Origin: Pseudopyrenochaeta lycopersici | Lineage: Eukaryota; Ascomycota; Dothideomycetes; Pleosporales; Pseudopyrenochaetaceae | Direction of reading: 5' to 3' | Length of the DNA stretch: 64,000 nt | Assembly: GCA_003313425.1 (NCBI GenBank) | Contig: NHZP01000020.1 | Coordinates: 930,001 to 994,000 of the forward strand | Shown: in pieces, positions 24,821 to 35,863 of the stretch | How positions within the stretch are numbered: the stretch's first letter is position 1 | Layout: each line of letters opens with the position of its first letter | The notes under the pieces: generated by a model | Seen by the model: the letters and a program-made list of their open reading frames with translations, nothing else | What the model was told of the DNA's origin: nothing | Database searches by the model: none | Translations under genes and position numbers: made by a program

Positions 24821-27132
24821 GGTAGCGTTAAAGAATCTAATAAGTTAATCTATAGTTATAATATCTTTATCTATAAGAGGGTCTACTAGTATAGCAAAGT
24901 TATACTTAAGATAAGAGTGTGCGTAGATTAGGCGGGCTTCTTTATTTATAAATTAATTAGCGTTTCCTTTTAACTTATATTACAGTTTTATTAGGAAGAG
25001 TAGGAGGTCCTTCTTCCTTCTACTAAACGCAGGTAGGTTAGAGAGTTATTCTAATTTTAGCCTAATTACAGGGGGTTTAGAAAGAGAGGTTTAAGTTATA
25101 GGTAGGGTAAAAGTTATAGGAGAGAATCTATTACTAGATAATATCTCTTTATTACTTAGTTAGCTCTTAGCTTTAGTTATTATAATAGCTAGAGTAGTAG
25201 CAGACTTTATCTTAATTACCTTAAGTTCTTAGTATAGAGTCGCTATCTCTTTATAATAGTAGGCTTCCTGCTTAGATAAGGAGGCCTGTAAAGCTTTATT
25301 TCTAGCTTTTAATACTTTACTACTAACCCTTAGTTCCTATAGCTATTATAGGATAAGCTAAAATAGATCTATATTTTCTTAAAAGGCTATAGTAAATAAC
25401 ACAACGTAATGTTATAAGAGGCTATAAGTAGGGATTTTAACGCTTAACTAATAGCTTAATTATTATACTACGTATAATCTTAGGTATAATATAAGACGTT
25501 ACGTAAAGAAGAGAAGAGAACAGAAACTTAGGTGCAGAAGAATACTCAGAGGCTAGGCCTGTGCTCGAGCTCAGGCCTTGACAGGGCTAGCCAATTTAGG
25601 TGTTGCGGGAACCACGGTGGTTACCGTGACAGGTATAAAAAGAGATATTTAGCTATAACTTAAGAATTACTAGCTATTTTTAAATTTTTATTTAAAATTA
25701 GAAAATACTGTTAAGTTTTAAAACTTTTAGCCTATTTAAAATCTTTATAGCTAATTACTATTTTTAAGGAAAAATTTAGAAAAAAGTATATCTAAGTAAT
25801 TTTAAAAATCTAAAGAAATAAGATTAATCTTTTATAGAATATCTATAAAAGATATATTAAGAGTTTTTTATTTAAGCTACTTATTAAAGAGATATTACGC
25901 TTTAAAAGCAGGTAGTTTTGCTGAATTTTGGTGAGGAAATGCGTGCATAACGCCGTCCTGTGCATAACGGGGTAAACCACGGTACTGCCGAAGTACTTGA
26001 GAAGCTTAGCTGCGTCGCACTCGGTGTCAGCTGCTCGCAACCCTCCTTACCCTCTACTTCGCGGTTGCTCTTATCGTTGCCTAAGCCTGCCAGCGACCCT
26101 AGTGTAATAAGCCCCTTGCGCATCCTAGTTTGCAAGCAGTTCGCTTGCCTCTATTACCTCTACACTTATACTTTAATACTGCTTATTAAGGAGGGTACTA
26201 GTAAGGGAGAAGACCCTCTCTGGCTCGTCGCTTATAGGTAGATAGAGAGGATATTAATCGCTATTCGGGCGAGGCGAGGATAACGGCCACGAACCTTAGC
26301 GGAATGCTAGTACTTAATAGGATTAACACTGCGTACTCGCGGCTTACTTATCTACTTATTATACTTATCTGTAGTTGTAGTAATAATAGGATTATCCTTA
26401 TTAATAGTAGTGGTGAGGTAGGTTCTTAGTGCACCTAATATAGGTGGCTTTTTACTTAGTAATCTTATTAATGTGGCTTTAAGTTTACCTAGTAAGTCTT
26501 TATACTCGCGGTGCTACAGATCTCTTACTAATTGCTTCGCAGTCTTTAGCTAGGCTGTACCTACTTACTGCTTCTATTACTAGTTAATAAAGTGCTACTT
26601 GCGGCGTAGGTTAAGTATAATAGCGGCCGCTAGTGCTAGTAAGTAATCTATAAGATAATAGTACTTATTTGCCTTCGCTTATCTATGTTTAAGCAATGCG
26701 TGTATCCTTATATTACGACTAGCGTACTTAGCTTTAGTATCCTTAAGACAACTAAGTATACATTTAAATATAGGTAAGATGTAGCTAACTCCTATAAAAT
26801 TGCTAGTGCTAGCGTTACCATATAGTGCTATTATTACTTTAAAGAGTAGCTAGAGGAGGCCTTAAAAAGTTTATAGTATGCCCTAATTATCATGTGTAAA
26901 GCGATTCTAAATACCTATAACGATAGTAAGTCTTTACCTTTTTAAACGCGCTTACTACTGCTAACTGCTATAGAGTAGCAGTTACTCTTATTATTAATGA
27001 ATGTGTTAACCTTAGCTATAAGTTCTACTGCGCGATTAATTATAAGATAAGTACTGTTCTACTGCGTCTGCTAGTCCTGTATAAGCTCTAAGCAGTAAGG
27101 CTTTATAAGCTTTTTCTTACGCTTACGATTAT

Positions 27133-27262
27133 TGTAACAGTGCAGAGCCCCACTACGCCAAATGGCCAAAAGTACATCAATACTAGCTCAACTGCTAGTA
27201 CTGGGCTCTGTAACTAATATATAGGTGAGCTGTAACAGTACCCCTCTCGGCAATCCGTTACA
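27133..27262. mobile_element. very small TG...CA element (130 bp), SMART/TRIM-like
   Basis: TGTAACAGTGCAGAGCC...CAATCCGTTACA with a perfect 5 bp duplication ATTAT (27128-27132 and 27263-27267). The ends form a 6 bp inverted repeat, TGTAAC/GTTACA. It contains an internal near-palindrome around GCAGAGCCC and GGGCTCTG. No coding capacity. Size and ends fit a solo LTR of a miniature LTR retrotransposon; a small DNA element is the alternative. Confidence 0.7.
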
Positions 27263-28149
27263 ATTATAAACTTTTAGCCATCTCTTGTGCCTCTAAGGGC
27301 TCTTATGCACCTATTTTATAATATTATACATCTTTCTAACTAGTCCTTAGTACTGCTAGAGTATTACTTTATTGCAGGAATCCTTTAGTAGCTAGTTCTT
27401 AGCCTTATATATATCCTTTTAATTGCTAAATAAGAAGGATCTCGCTACTAAGTTAATAATATAGCCTATATAACGTAATTACAGCTAGTAAGCCTATAAA
27501 GCCTCTAGAACGTTAAGAAGCTTTACTAACGCGTTAATAGCTGTATTATTATTCCTAGTATTATTAAGGATAATGTAGCTAAGCTTACTGTTATGGGCGA
27601 AGAGGCCTGACTAACGAGTGTGCATTTGTCCTATACTACAGAAGGAGAAAGATAGAGAAGAGGTTACAGGTATCCTTAGAGGATATATATATATGTTCGC
27701 ACGAGTAAAGAGGAACGTGCTCCTCTAGCTGCTAACTTGTACAAGCTAATAAGAAAAGGGGGCAGAGGAGATTAAGGAGTTCTTTCCCCGTGCGATAGTA
27801 GCGAAGCCTCTCCTACTTAAAGGGCGCAGCCTATTATAATACCCTCCTCCTCCTTAAATAACTGTATTACTTCTTTATACGTAGTTTAACCTTAACCTTG
27901 TACTTGTGTAGGTAGCGTTATGTTGTTGTGCTGCAAAAGTAGAGATGTTGCGTGTACTTTTTCTTGTTCGTTTGTAAGCAATTTTCCTCCTTTACCTGTT
28001 GTTGTTGCCTAATGACGTGAAGTAGAGGAGAGGTTAGTCGTTTGCTTGCTCGTGCGCATATAAAGAGCTTTTCCTCTAACTCTTTCTTCCTCTTTTACTG
28101 CTTAACTTTAACTTGCTTGCGTACGACTCGTCTTCCTATTATTGCCAAT

Positions 28150-28990
28150 ATGCCTCCTAAAGCAGCTCCCTTAGCTGGTCAGCCTAATCGCGGTGTGTGG
28201 GGTCTTAGTGGTTATAGCGGTGGTGTAAACTATCTTGCTCGTACGACTGCTAGTAATATTATGTCTACGCACGCGGCTGCTAGGGCTGACATTGCTTAGG
28301 TTGCTTACGCTTAGCTTACTTGAACCGCTCCTAACCAAACTCAACCTGCTAGTATTGTTATTCCTGCTGCTTAGGGTAATGCGTCTCTTCTCCCTGCTGA
28401 CTACGTGATCTAGTATATCCTAGATACTCTAGTTGCGGACGAGTTTCGCCGTCTCTTTGCGACTGCTTCTGTACGTCTTATTCCTCTTTCTTTTCTATGT
28501 CTAACGTTATTTAGCCTGAGCTAGTTCGCATCGCTGAATTCTTCCTTCGTCCTGTCAATTAATCCCCGTACGATGCTTAGTGGGGCTATAGTCTTAACGA
28601 TTTCTCTCCTGTTATCGCTCGTCGTATGATTAACGCTTAGTAACTCCTCTCTAGTCGTTAATCCTACCTTAAAGCCTACCTTATCTATAGCCGCGGTTCC
28701 CTTAACGCTAACTTCTGTTCTAATAACTGTACTAAGGCTATACGAGAGCGTTGTACGTTTACAGCCTTTACTGGGTGTGTCTCTATTGCTGGCGAGTGGA
28801 GCGGGGCTTACTCTAATTACGTGTAGCAGGATCACAGTGCGTTTTGTACGGCTGGGCGTGCTCCACCTCTCCCACCTTCTAACGGAGTCTCTGTTCCTTA
28901 GCGTGGTTAAGGTTAGGGTCGAGTCCTTACTAAGCCTGAGGAGGATAAACGTTTCTTAGACGTCTCAGGTTAGAGGGCCTCGTACGGGGT
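28150..28990 (+). pseudogene. antisense accessory ORF of Gypsy-2, Cys-rich core
   Basis: It lies between integrase and the 3 prime LTR and is antisense to gag-pol. A TATAAA box at 28059-28064 and a pyrimidine-rich leader precede ATG 28150 (MPPKAAPLAGQPNRGVWG). It continues through in-frame TAG codons at probable Trp positions (near 28297, 28312, 28371, 28410), then needs a frame change near 28500-28600. Downstream, at 28716-28847, comes a Cys-rich core: C-x3-C-x7-C-x7-C, then G-A-Y-x2-Y-x8-C, where the Tyr pair may be RIP-altered Cys. A Pro/Gly tail follows. Similar Cys-rich hypothetical proteins are common in ascomycete genomes. Function unknown; no domain assigned. Confidence 0.6.
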
Positions 28991-29049
28991 TGGTTAGCTT
29001 ATACTAGCTTATTTCTCTAACCTTTTAGTAGTTTCCTAGATAGTAGCCG

Positions 29050-32000
29050 TACGGGCTGTGTATAAGTCCTCTATTTCTTATAGGCTTCTGTAGTAATAAG
29101 ATTCTCTTCTAGCTCCTAAGTTAGGTTATAGTACCCTACCTATTTTACATAGAACTTGTTATATTAATTTCGTAAGCGCTTATCTTAGATGTTCTTAATT
29201 ACCTATTTAAGGTAGTCTTCCTGTAGGTCGTCGTCTCGTACGACAATAGCAGCGGGGTTTGAGTCGTTAGTTTGTTGTGATAGGAAGGGGTCTTCAGCAG
29301 CTGGTCTTAGCTTCTCTACATGGTACGATTTGGTTCTCTATAGTACATGAAGCTCAACCTAATAGGGGTCTCGTACGCGGGCGACTTGGTACTTCTTGCT
29401 TTTCTAGTCGAGTTTCTTGCTTCTGCGTGTGGTTCGTACGTGCCTGAGGTCTAACCATACCTAGTCTCTAACCTTATACTTAGGAGCTGGGCGACGTGTC
29501 TTATTCGCCTGTGCTTCCTGTTGTTGTTGAGCGTGTGTCATAGCTGAGATAGCCCAGTCAGCAGCTTGTTTTAGCGTTCGTACGATGCTTTCTGCTCGTT
29601 CGCTAGGGGGTGTTGCTCTGTTAAGTGGGTTGCTGCTGGCTAATTTCCTAGGTAGCTCTAGGAAGGGCGAGTTTGGATAGCCGTGTAGAAGGAAGAAAGG
29701 AGCGACGCCTGTAGAGGAGTTTGTACGAGTGTTTAGCATTAGCTTAAGGATTGGGCATAGCGTTACCTAGTTGTTCTGGTTGTAGTTACAAAAGATTCGA
29801 CCAACTGCTTCAATATCACTATTCGCGCGTTCTGTAGTGCCGTCTGTTTGTGGGTGGTAGGCTGTTGACAGGTTTCTCTGTACTCCTAAGAGTTTACAGA
29901 TTTTTCCCTATAGTTCGCTTACAAATTACGTGCCCCTGTCTGATGTAATAGACCTAGGGAGCCTGTAGTAGCGGAAGACTTCTCGTACGAATGCCTAGGC
30001 TACATTATCTGCTTCAATTGTCTTAAGTAGGATTAGTATTACGCCTTTACCTAGGCGGTCTTTAACTACCATTAGGTTGGTGCAGCCAGACGACGGTAGT
30101 AGACTAGTAATAAAGTCAACTGTTAAGTCTTACTACGTACGACTAGGTACTGGTAACGGGCGTAGGTATCTGTGCTTACTGTCTCTCTACGGGGTGCTTT
30201 ATCTACATAAGCTGCAATTCCGTACGAATTAGCGGACGTTTTCGCTTATACCTGGCCAGTACTAGGTACTAGCTAGCGTGCGGTACGTTTCTTCTCTTCC
30301 TGGGTAACCTGTTTGCACAGCTAGATGTGCTTACTAGATAATTCCTGTACAAAGGGGTTCATTTTCAGGCACCTAGATCCTAGATCTCTATTAGAGCTTT
30401 CTCTCTAAGTTGATCGTGCAATCTCCTAGTAATATAGCAAGTTTCTTTGTTATGCTAGGTAGCGACCTAGCACCTAGCTTTATAGCGTCGTAGACTTCCT
30501 AATAGGTTAAGTTGTCTTATACGGCTTAGTCCTAGTGTTCAGCGATTAAGTCCTTAAGGATTAGAGCTTTTAGTAGGGACTTAGCTATAATCGAGCTGTT
30601 AAGGGTTAACGTAGGGGTTTGTACGACCCCTATAACTGTTAGATCTTGCTGTTAGGCTGGTACTAACATAATAAACTCTCTACTTACTAGGCGGCTGTCG
30701 TCCGTTCCTTGTGGTAGGTCCTGGTCTCTTCTAGATAGTGCGTCCGCTTGGGTGTTCTCCTTGCCTGGACGGTACTGCAGCTTCATATTATTAAACCGTG
30801 ATAGGTAGACTAACTATCGTACGTGTTATTCTATTATCTTTTACTTCTTTGTAAAGTACTCTAGGTTCTTGTAGTTAGTAATTACTTCAAATTCTCGTAC
30901 GCTACAGAGTTCTGTGTCCTATTCATTTAGGCATGTAATAACTGCTAGTAACTCCTTGTCGTGAATTAGGTAGTTGCTCTCGTGCGCTAGAAATTTCCTT
31001 AAGAGGTAAGCTACCGTGCGAAGGGTTCCTTACTTATCTTCTTGTAATAGTACCCCGCCTATAGTAAAGCCTAAAGAGTTACATTCTACTATTATCTGTT
31101 GTTTAGGTAAGAAAGCAGCGAGGACTTCGTCTACTAAGAATGCATCCTTAAGAGCTTAGAAACTCTGCTCTTATTCTGTGTCCCACAGGAATTTCTCTTC
31201 TTTTCTTGTTAGCTGTACGAGAGGCTCTGCTAGTTAGGAGAAGTTTAAGATAAAGCGTCTGTAGAAGTTAGCGAACCCTAGGAATCCTTATACGCCTTTA
31301 ACTGTTATTAGGGCCTCCTATTCTTAAATAGCTTAGACTTTCTTAGGGTCTATAGATATACCCTTCTATGCTTCTAGGATAAAGCTAAGGTACTTTATAC
31401 GCTAAATATTAAACTCGCATTTGCTTAGTTCTAGGTGTAGTCCTACTTCTTATAGGCGATCTAATACTTTTCGTACGTAAGCATAGTGCTAAGAGAGGGA
31501 TCCTTTAGTAAAGATAAGGATATCATCTAAGTATGCAGAGGCGAAGTCGTCTAAGAAGTCTCGTAGGGCCTAGTTAATATACCTCTGGAAGGTACTTAGT
31601 GCATTTACTAAGCTAAAGGACGTTACTAGCTACTCGTACGATCCAAATCGTGTTCGAAACGCAGTTATCTATTCTAATCCTTTGCTTATCCTTATCTTAT
31701 AGAATGCTGCAGTGACGTCTAGCTTAGTGTACTATGTAGCTCGTCTGATTTAGTTTAACGTCTCACGTATAAGAGGTAGTGGGTAACAGTCCTTCTTAGT
31801 TAGGGCGTTAAGAGCTCTGTAGTCTACACAGAATCGTAGTCCTCCTCCTAGCTTGCGTACGAATAGTACAGGTAAGGCCGCTGGTGAGCTGCTCGCACGG
31901 ATAAACCCTTTGTCTAGGAGGTCTAATAGCGTCTTCCTTAGTACTAAGAGTTTATCTCTTAATATTACGTAGAGAGGTCTGTACGGTATCTCTAGCTTCT

Positions 32001-32350
32001 GTCCATCCTTCTCTTCTAACTCTATCACGTGGTCTTGTTATAGGCCTCGCTGTGGGGGTAGCTTATTTCCTTCCTTAGGTAGGAACATCTTCAGATAAGG
32101 TCGTACGTGAGCTAGCAGGGCGTCGCATATTTCCTGCAGTGTTTTCTAGACCTTTAGGCGTAGTGCTTTCTTAATGTCCCTTAGGCTTGTAGTAAAGATT
32201 TAAGTCTTACTGTAGCTTTATCTGTAGTGTCGTACGTAGTGTTAGAAAGCTACAGCTAATACTAGGGTACAGCTAAAGTCTAGGGTAGCGTGTTCTGTAC
32301 TGCGTACAGTAACCTTATATGCTTTTAAGTACAGAAGTTTCTTCTCTGTG
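29050..32350 (-). pseudogene. Gypsy-2 pol: RT, RNase H, integrase
   Basis: RT is open from 32028 to 31750 ([19 protein letters not shown]) and contains YLDD at 31533-31522. RNase H follows at about 31250-30750. Integrase covers about 30250-29400; its C-terminal part is open at 29739-29461 (LNTRTNSSTGVAPFFLLHGY, then QANKTRRPAPKYKVRD). Stops are few and mostly TAG in place of Trp or Gln. The reverse transcriptase and integrase would copy and insert the element; this copy is inactive as written but among the best preserved in the window. Confidence 0.85.
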
Positions 32351-32879
32351 TTAATAACGCCTTTAATGCTCTCTAACTAAGTCTTCTTAAGGATTATGTC
32401 GTATTAGTAAGTAGTTAGGGTAACGTACGCAGCTGCGTGCTGCTGTATTCCTCCTACGTCTAATAAAAATTTAGTAACGTACGACACTGTGCTCTTTTGT
32501 TTGTTTACCTCTTTAATCTTAATAGGGAGGATCTTGATGCGTAGTAAGTTTAAGTCCCTTACAAGTTTCTCACTTAATAAACAGTAGGTGTAGTAACTGT
32601 TATCAATTATAGCAGTAGCTAGTTATACGGAATTAATAATAACATTTACAGATATAGGTTTTGTAGTTGCTAGCTATAGTAAAAGTAACCTTATTATTTG
32701 TATAGGGTTTTGGACTTGTGCGGGCTCTAGCACACGACTTCGTGCTAGAGCTACTCTTTTCCCTTGTCTGAGGAGGATAGGGATTCCGTTGCTTGTTTAG
32801 TAGTTGCAGATGCAATCTTTATAGGTTTTACAGGTTTATTAACCTGTCTCGTACGATAGCCTTCTTAGTTATTTAATAA

Positions 32880-34034
32880 CTTTATTATACACTAGGCTAC
32901 TTAGTGGTCGTGCAGACCGCACTTTAAACAGGCGCCGTTCTCTTTTCTTTCTTAGACCTGTTTACGTGTTCCCTAGAATTCTTTTCTAGGTTTCGCACAG
33001 AGCTAGTGAGCTCCTACAGAAGTTATCCAGTCCATCTTATTATTATCTCTTTAGGTTATTAGTTAGCTCCGCGTGTCGTACGCTTCGCCTATATAGCTCT
33101 TGCTTATAGTAATTCTCTCTACAGCTCTTAAATTTTCCTAGGTTACCCTAGTCTGTCGTACGAACTCTTCGTACGTTTCTCTAAACGGTAGTTAATAACC
33201 TGCTTAGGTCCTTAGCAGCTTACTGTTTAAGCTGCTCTTAAGATAGTTAATCTTCTAAACGTGGCTTACGTTGTCTAACCTAGCTTTAAGGAGCTTAAGG
33301 TTAAACGCTTGGACATAAGGGTTAAATTCCGTTCTTCCTTGCTTAGTCGTACGGAGGTATTTAAGGGCTTTCTCTCTTGCTGTAGGGTCCTTAAAGAAGT
33401 TATTAAGGTAGGACTATAGCTTAAGGAGGGATGGCGTTGCTAGCCTATTCATAAGGTTTGTTACATATAGGCTAAGGGCGTTAAACGCTTAGCCTGTCGT
33501 ACGAGTAATAACGTAATTCACTCTACTGTCATCGTCCGGGTAGGCTGCACGGTCTCCGTACAGCTTTACTTAGACCTTCATTTTCTATTAAAGATATTAC
33601 TCGTGCGAGCCTTTCTTAAAGACTTCTATATTTAGTAGTCTTAGTTTCCTAATCTCTTATACAGGAGAGTCTTACTGTTCTGTTAAAAAGGGGGTAGAGA
33701 CTGTGCGTGCTGTCTGTGCACTGCTTAATTCAGCGACTAAGTTCTTTAGCTCCTGAACTTGGTTCTGCAATAACTCGTACAGCTGGCTCTGCTGTTGACT
33801 AGCTAACTTGTTAAGGCTGTCTTGTAAGGAGTTAACTATTGCTAATAGATCTTCTGCTGAGGGTTGGTTATTGCGTAGTTGTCGGGGGTCGTGCTGATGC
33901 AACTGGTGTTGCTGAGGTGCGTGCTGGTGCAGCTGGTGTTGCTGCTGTCCTAAGGCTCCTGTCATCTGCATCTGGTGCTCTTATTGTTGTAGCTCGTACG
34001 CTTGTTAGTTTAAGGGCCCTTAGTGTCCGTCCAT
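32880..34034 (-). pseudogene. Gypsy-2 gag
   Basis: Probable start ATG at 34034, then a Gln/His-rich N-terminus (MQMTGALGQQQHQLHQH within it) broken by TAA/TAG at likely Gln codons, then a helical Gln/Leu-rich segment around 33800. It ends in a zinc knuckle at 32930-32889 with spacing C-x2-C-x4-H-x4-C, carrying two TAG stops. Gag packages the element RNA. The longest open part is 33971-33672. Protease follows at about 32640-32350 with a YDIIL motif and a decayed active-site region. Confidence 0.75.
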
Positions 34035-35688
34035 TATTTTTTAGGTTGTTAATCTTTCTCCTTATGTTATGGGCGAAGAGGCCTAACTAACGAGTGTGCA
34101 TTTATCCTATACTACAGAAGGAGAAAGATAGAGAAGAGGTTACAGGTATCCTTAGAGGATATATATATATGTTCGCACGAGTAAAGAGGAACGTGCTCCT
34201 CTAGCTGCTAACTTGTACGAGCTAATAAGAAAAGGGGGCAGAGGAGATTAAGGAGTTCTTTCCCCGTGCGATAGTAGCGAAGCCTCTCCTGCTTAAAGGG
34301 CGCAGCCTATTACACTTACCTATAATTCTATATATCTTAGTAATTTAATATACGTCCTAGGTAATATTAACGCCCTTATAGGAGTTATAAAATAGTAAGA
34401 GGCCTAGTAGAAGCTTACAGTTAGTGCCCTTATAGTTAGCGAAGTAAGTAACTACTCTATTAACTGCGTGCAAGTTTAGTGACGTCTATAAGTTAAATGC
34501 GAGGTAGATTATACTTAGAGCTTACTATAAAAGCTGTATTATCTTACGCTAATAATATTTTAGATCTTTAAGCACTCGCTGGGTAATTATACGCCTGTTA
34601 TTTATAGCCCTTAGGGTTTAAACTAGTAGTTATAACGTAGCTAGAAATTTAAGGAATTTAGGGTTATTAACACGCTAAAATAGAACTCTACGCCTTACTA
34701 CTTACCTCCTTAGAGCTTAGTTAACTCTCTTAAAGTTAGTATTTTAGACTAGTTAAGTAATAATACGTTAGTAATTACTTTAAGATAGGTTAAGGCTACA
34801 TAAACAAAACTAGTTAGTAAGCTTAACGTCCTCTAGGCTCTTATCTTCTATAAGCTTTAGGTAGTGCTAAGCTATGTACTTACGCACGCTTTAGACACCT
34901 CTTATTATGTTATAGGTAATCTCCTTCTAGTTTAGGTAACACGGCTTATATAACTAGAATCTTACCTTAGTTATTTAATCTTTCTGCTCTATAGGAACCC
35001 TATATTTCTACACCTACTAAGTAACTTTAATATTACTAAGAAGTGTTATAAAGCTTAAGATACGCTCCTAATTAACCTAACTGTAGTTAAACTTTAGAGC
35101 AGTAGCTAGCTTATTAGGCTAACTTTCTAGTAGCTAGATTAAGTTATTATTAGTACGCTGTAACTTAGTACGTATAGAGGGATCTACGATAACTTCTAAA
35201 AGCTTATTATTATTAGTATTATTAAGATTAAACCTTTGCTAGACAGGAGACTCCTTATCCTAGATAATAAGCTATAATAATTGTGTACTACGACGTTATT
35301 GCGGTCTAGTATCGTTAAGATAAGTAGCTAATCAGTTTTAATAATTCTTAAAGCTTATGCTGGCAGTTAATAAAGGAGTAATAAGAGAAATAGAATAAAT
35401 TTACAGTAAAACTGTATTAACGCGTTTATAATCTTATCTATTAACTTCTCTGCTTCCCCGCTTCGCGACGCGTCTGTAAACAAGAACAACAACAAAGCTA
35501 ACGATAGTCGAACGACGATCGTTCGCCGAACGATCGATCATCGTTTACTGATCGTTTACACGAACGATGTCTAGGTCTGTTCCGTTGTATTGCTCACTGC
35601 TTGGAAGCAGCTCTTGCAATCGTTCCGTTGTAGAGCACTGGGGGACGGCCACATTAGCTACTCATAGGTAAAGCGATTGAATACAAAA

Positions 35689-35863
35689 TGTAAGGGGCTG
35701 CGCAAAGGTTGCCAATGCCCGGTAACAGGATTGTATTCAATGAAGAAGAAAGCTATCTCAGGAGTAAGGCAGCATTTATTTCTGCCGAACTCCTCGTGAC
35801 TCTATGACCGAGAAACTTCTAGAAGTTTCTAAGACTCCGAAGGTTCCACCGAGGAACATTACA
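35689..35863 (-). repeat. candidate solo LTR with heat-shock-element palindrome
   Basis: On the minus strand it starts TGTAATGTTCCTCGG and ends GCCCCTTACA, the TG...CA form of an LTR. The flanks (CAAAA and ACTAG) do not match, so insertion by an LTR element is not proved. Confidence 0.5.
35812..35829. promoter_or_regulatory. perfect heat-shock element palindrome
   Basis: GAAACTTCTAGAAGTTTC is an 18 bp perfect palindrome containing four alternating GAA/TTC units at 5 bp spacing, the consensus binding site of heat shock factor. It lies inside the candidate LTR. Binding is inferred from the motif only. Confidence 0.6.

Larger units (their letters stand above)
19155..25631 (-). mobile_element. 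Gypsy-3: Ty3/Gypsy element with 222 bp LTRs
   Basis: LTRs 19155-19376 and 25410-25631 (TGTTACAAGAGGC...CCGTGACA) are flanked by the 5 bp duplication GGTAT on both sides. A purine-rich tract next to the left LTR (minus strand) sets the orientation. The minus strand encodes degraded gag/protease (about 25200-23000), RT and RNase H (about 22700-21400, with recognisable FLGFANFYRRFI-type sequence near 21900), integrase (about 21300-20200) and a chromodomain-like end (about 19640-19480). Heavily RIP-mutated; no frame is open. It carries a solo LTR (19649-19898), a TGTG element (23850-24228) and another solo LTR (24519-24820). Confidence 0.9.
18800..25982. mobile_element. foldback MITE (about 0.7 kb) split by Gypsy-3
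   Basis: CCGTGGTTTACCCCGTTATG at the left is the exact inverse of the right end CATAACGGGGTAAACCACGG, and the match continues through GGACGGCGTTATGCACGCA and TTTCCTCACCAAAAT. TA flanks both sides (18798-18799 and 25983-25984). Removing Gypsy-3 leaves arms of about 355 and 351 bp that are inverted copies of each other almost throughout. Confidence 0.9.
27589..34314 (-). mobile_element. Gypsy-2: complete Ty3/Gypsy element with 250 bp LTRs and an antisense 3 prime ORF
   Basis: LTRs 27589-27838 and 34065-34314 are the same length and flanked by the duplication CTTAC (27584-27588 and 34315-34319). The polypurine tract (GGAGGAGGAGGG on the minus strand, 27840-27855) adjoins the left LTR, which sets minus orientation. 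Gene order is gag-protease-RT-RNase H-integrase. It is only lightly RIP-mutated: the RT motif YLDD is intact at 31533-31522 and ORFs of 60-100 codons survive. The internal region has about 28 CGTACG palindromes. A plus-strand ORF occupies the segment between integrase and the 3 prime LTR. Confidence 0.95.
25985..35450 (-). pseudogene. hAT-type transposase remnant, interrupted
   Basis: The C-terminal dimerisation motif of hAT transposases is readable on the minus strand at 26229-26206 (DEPERVFS, then LTSTLLNK). Just upstream in another frame is LARIAINILSI, so a single-base frameshift separates the two halves. The upstream coding part continues through 26300-27588 and, beyond Gypsy-2, 34315-35450, but is too RIP-degraded to name domains with confidence. 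The order (C-terminus left, N-terminus right) fits the hAT TIRs at 16632 and 35579. Confidence 0.55.
16632..35579 (-). mobile_element. hAT-like element expanded to 19 kb by nested insertions
   Basis: The left end CAGACCTGGACATCGTTCG matches the inverted right end CGAACGATGTCTAGGTCTG (one difference), and both ends carry AACGATCGTT-type subterminal repeats. Host-like unique DNA lies outside both ends. Subtracting the nested elements leaves about 3.2 kb (16632-16825, 18633-18799, 25983-27588 and 34315-35579), a normal hAT length, with a minus-strand hAT transposase remnant in the correct segment. An 8 bp target duplication is not visible (CACTCAAT versus TTCCGTTG), so one end may have been altered. 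Confidence 0.65.
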
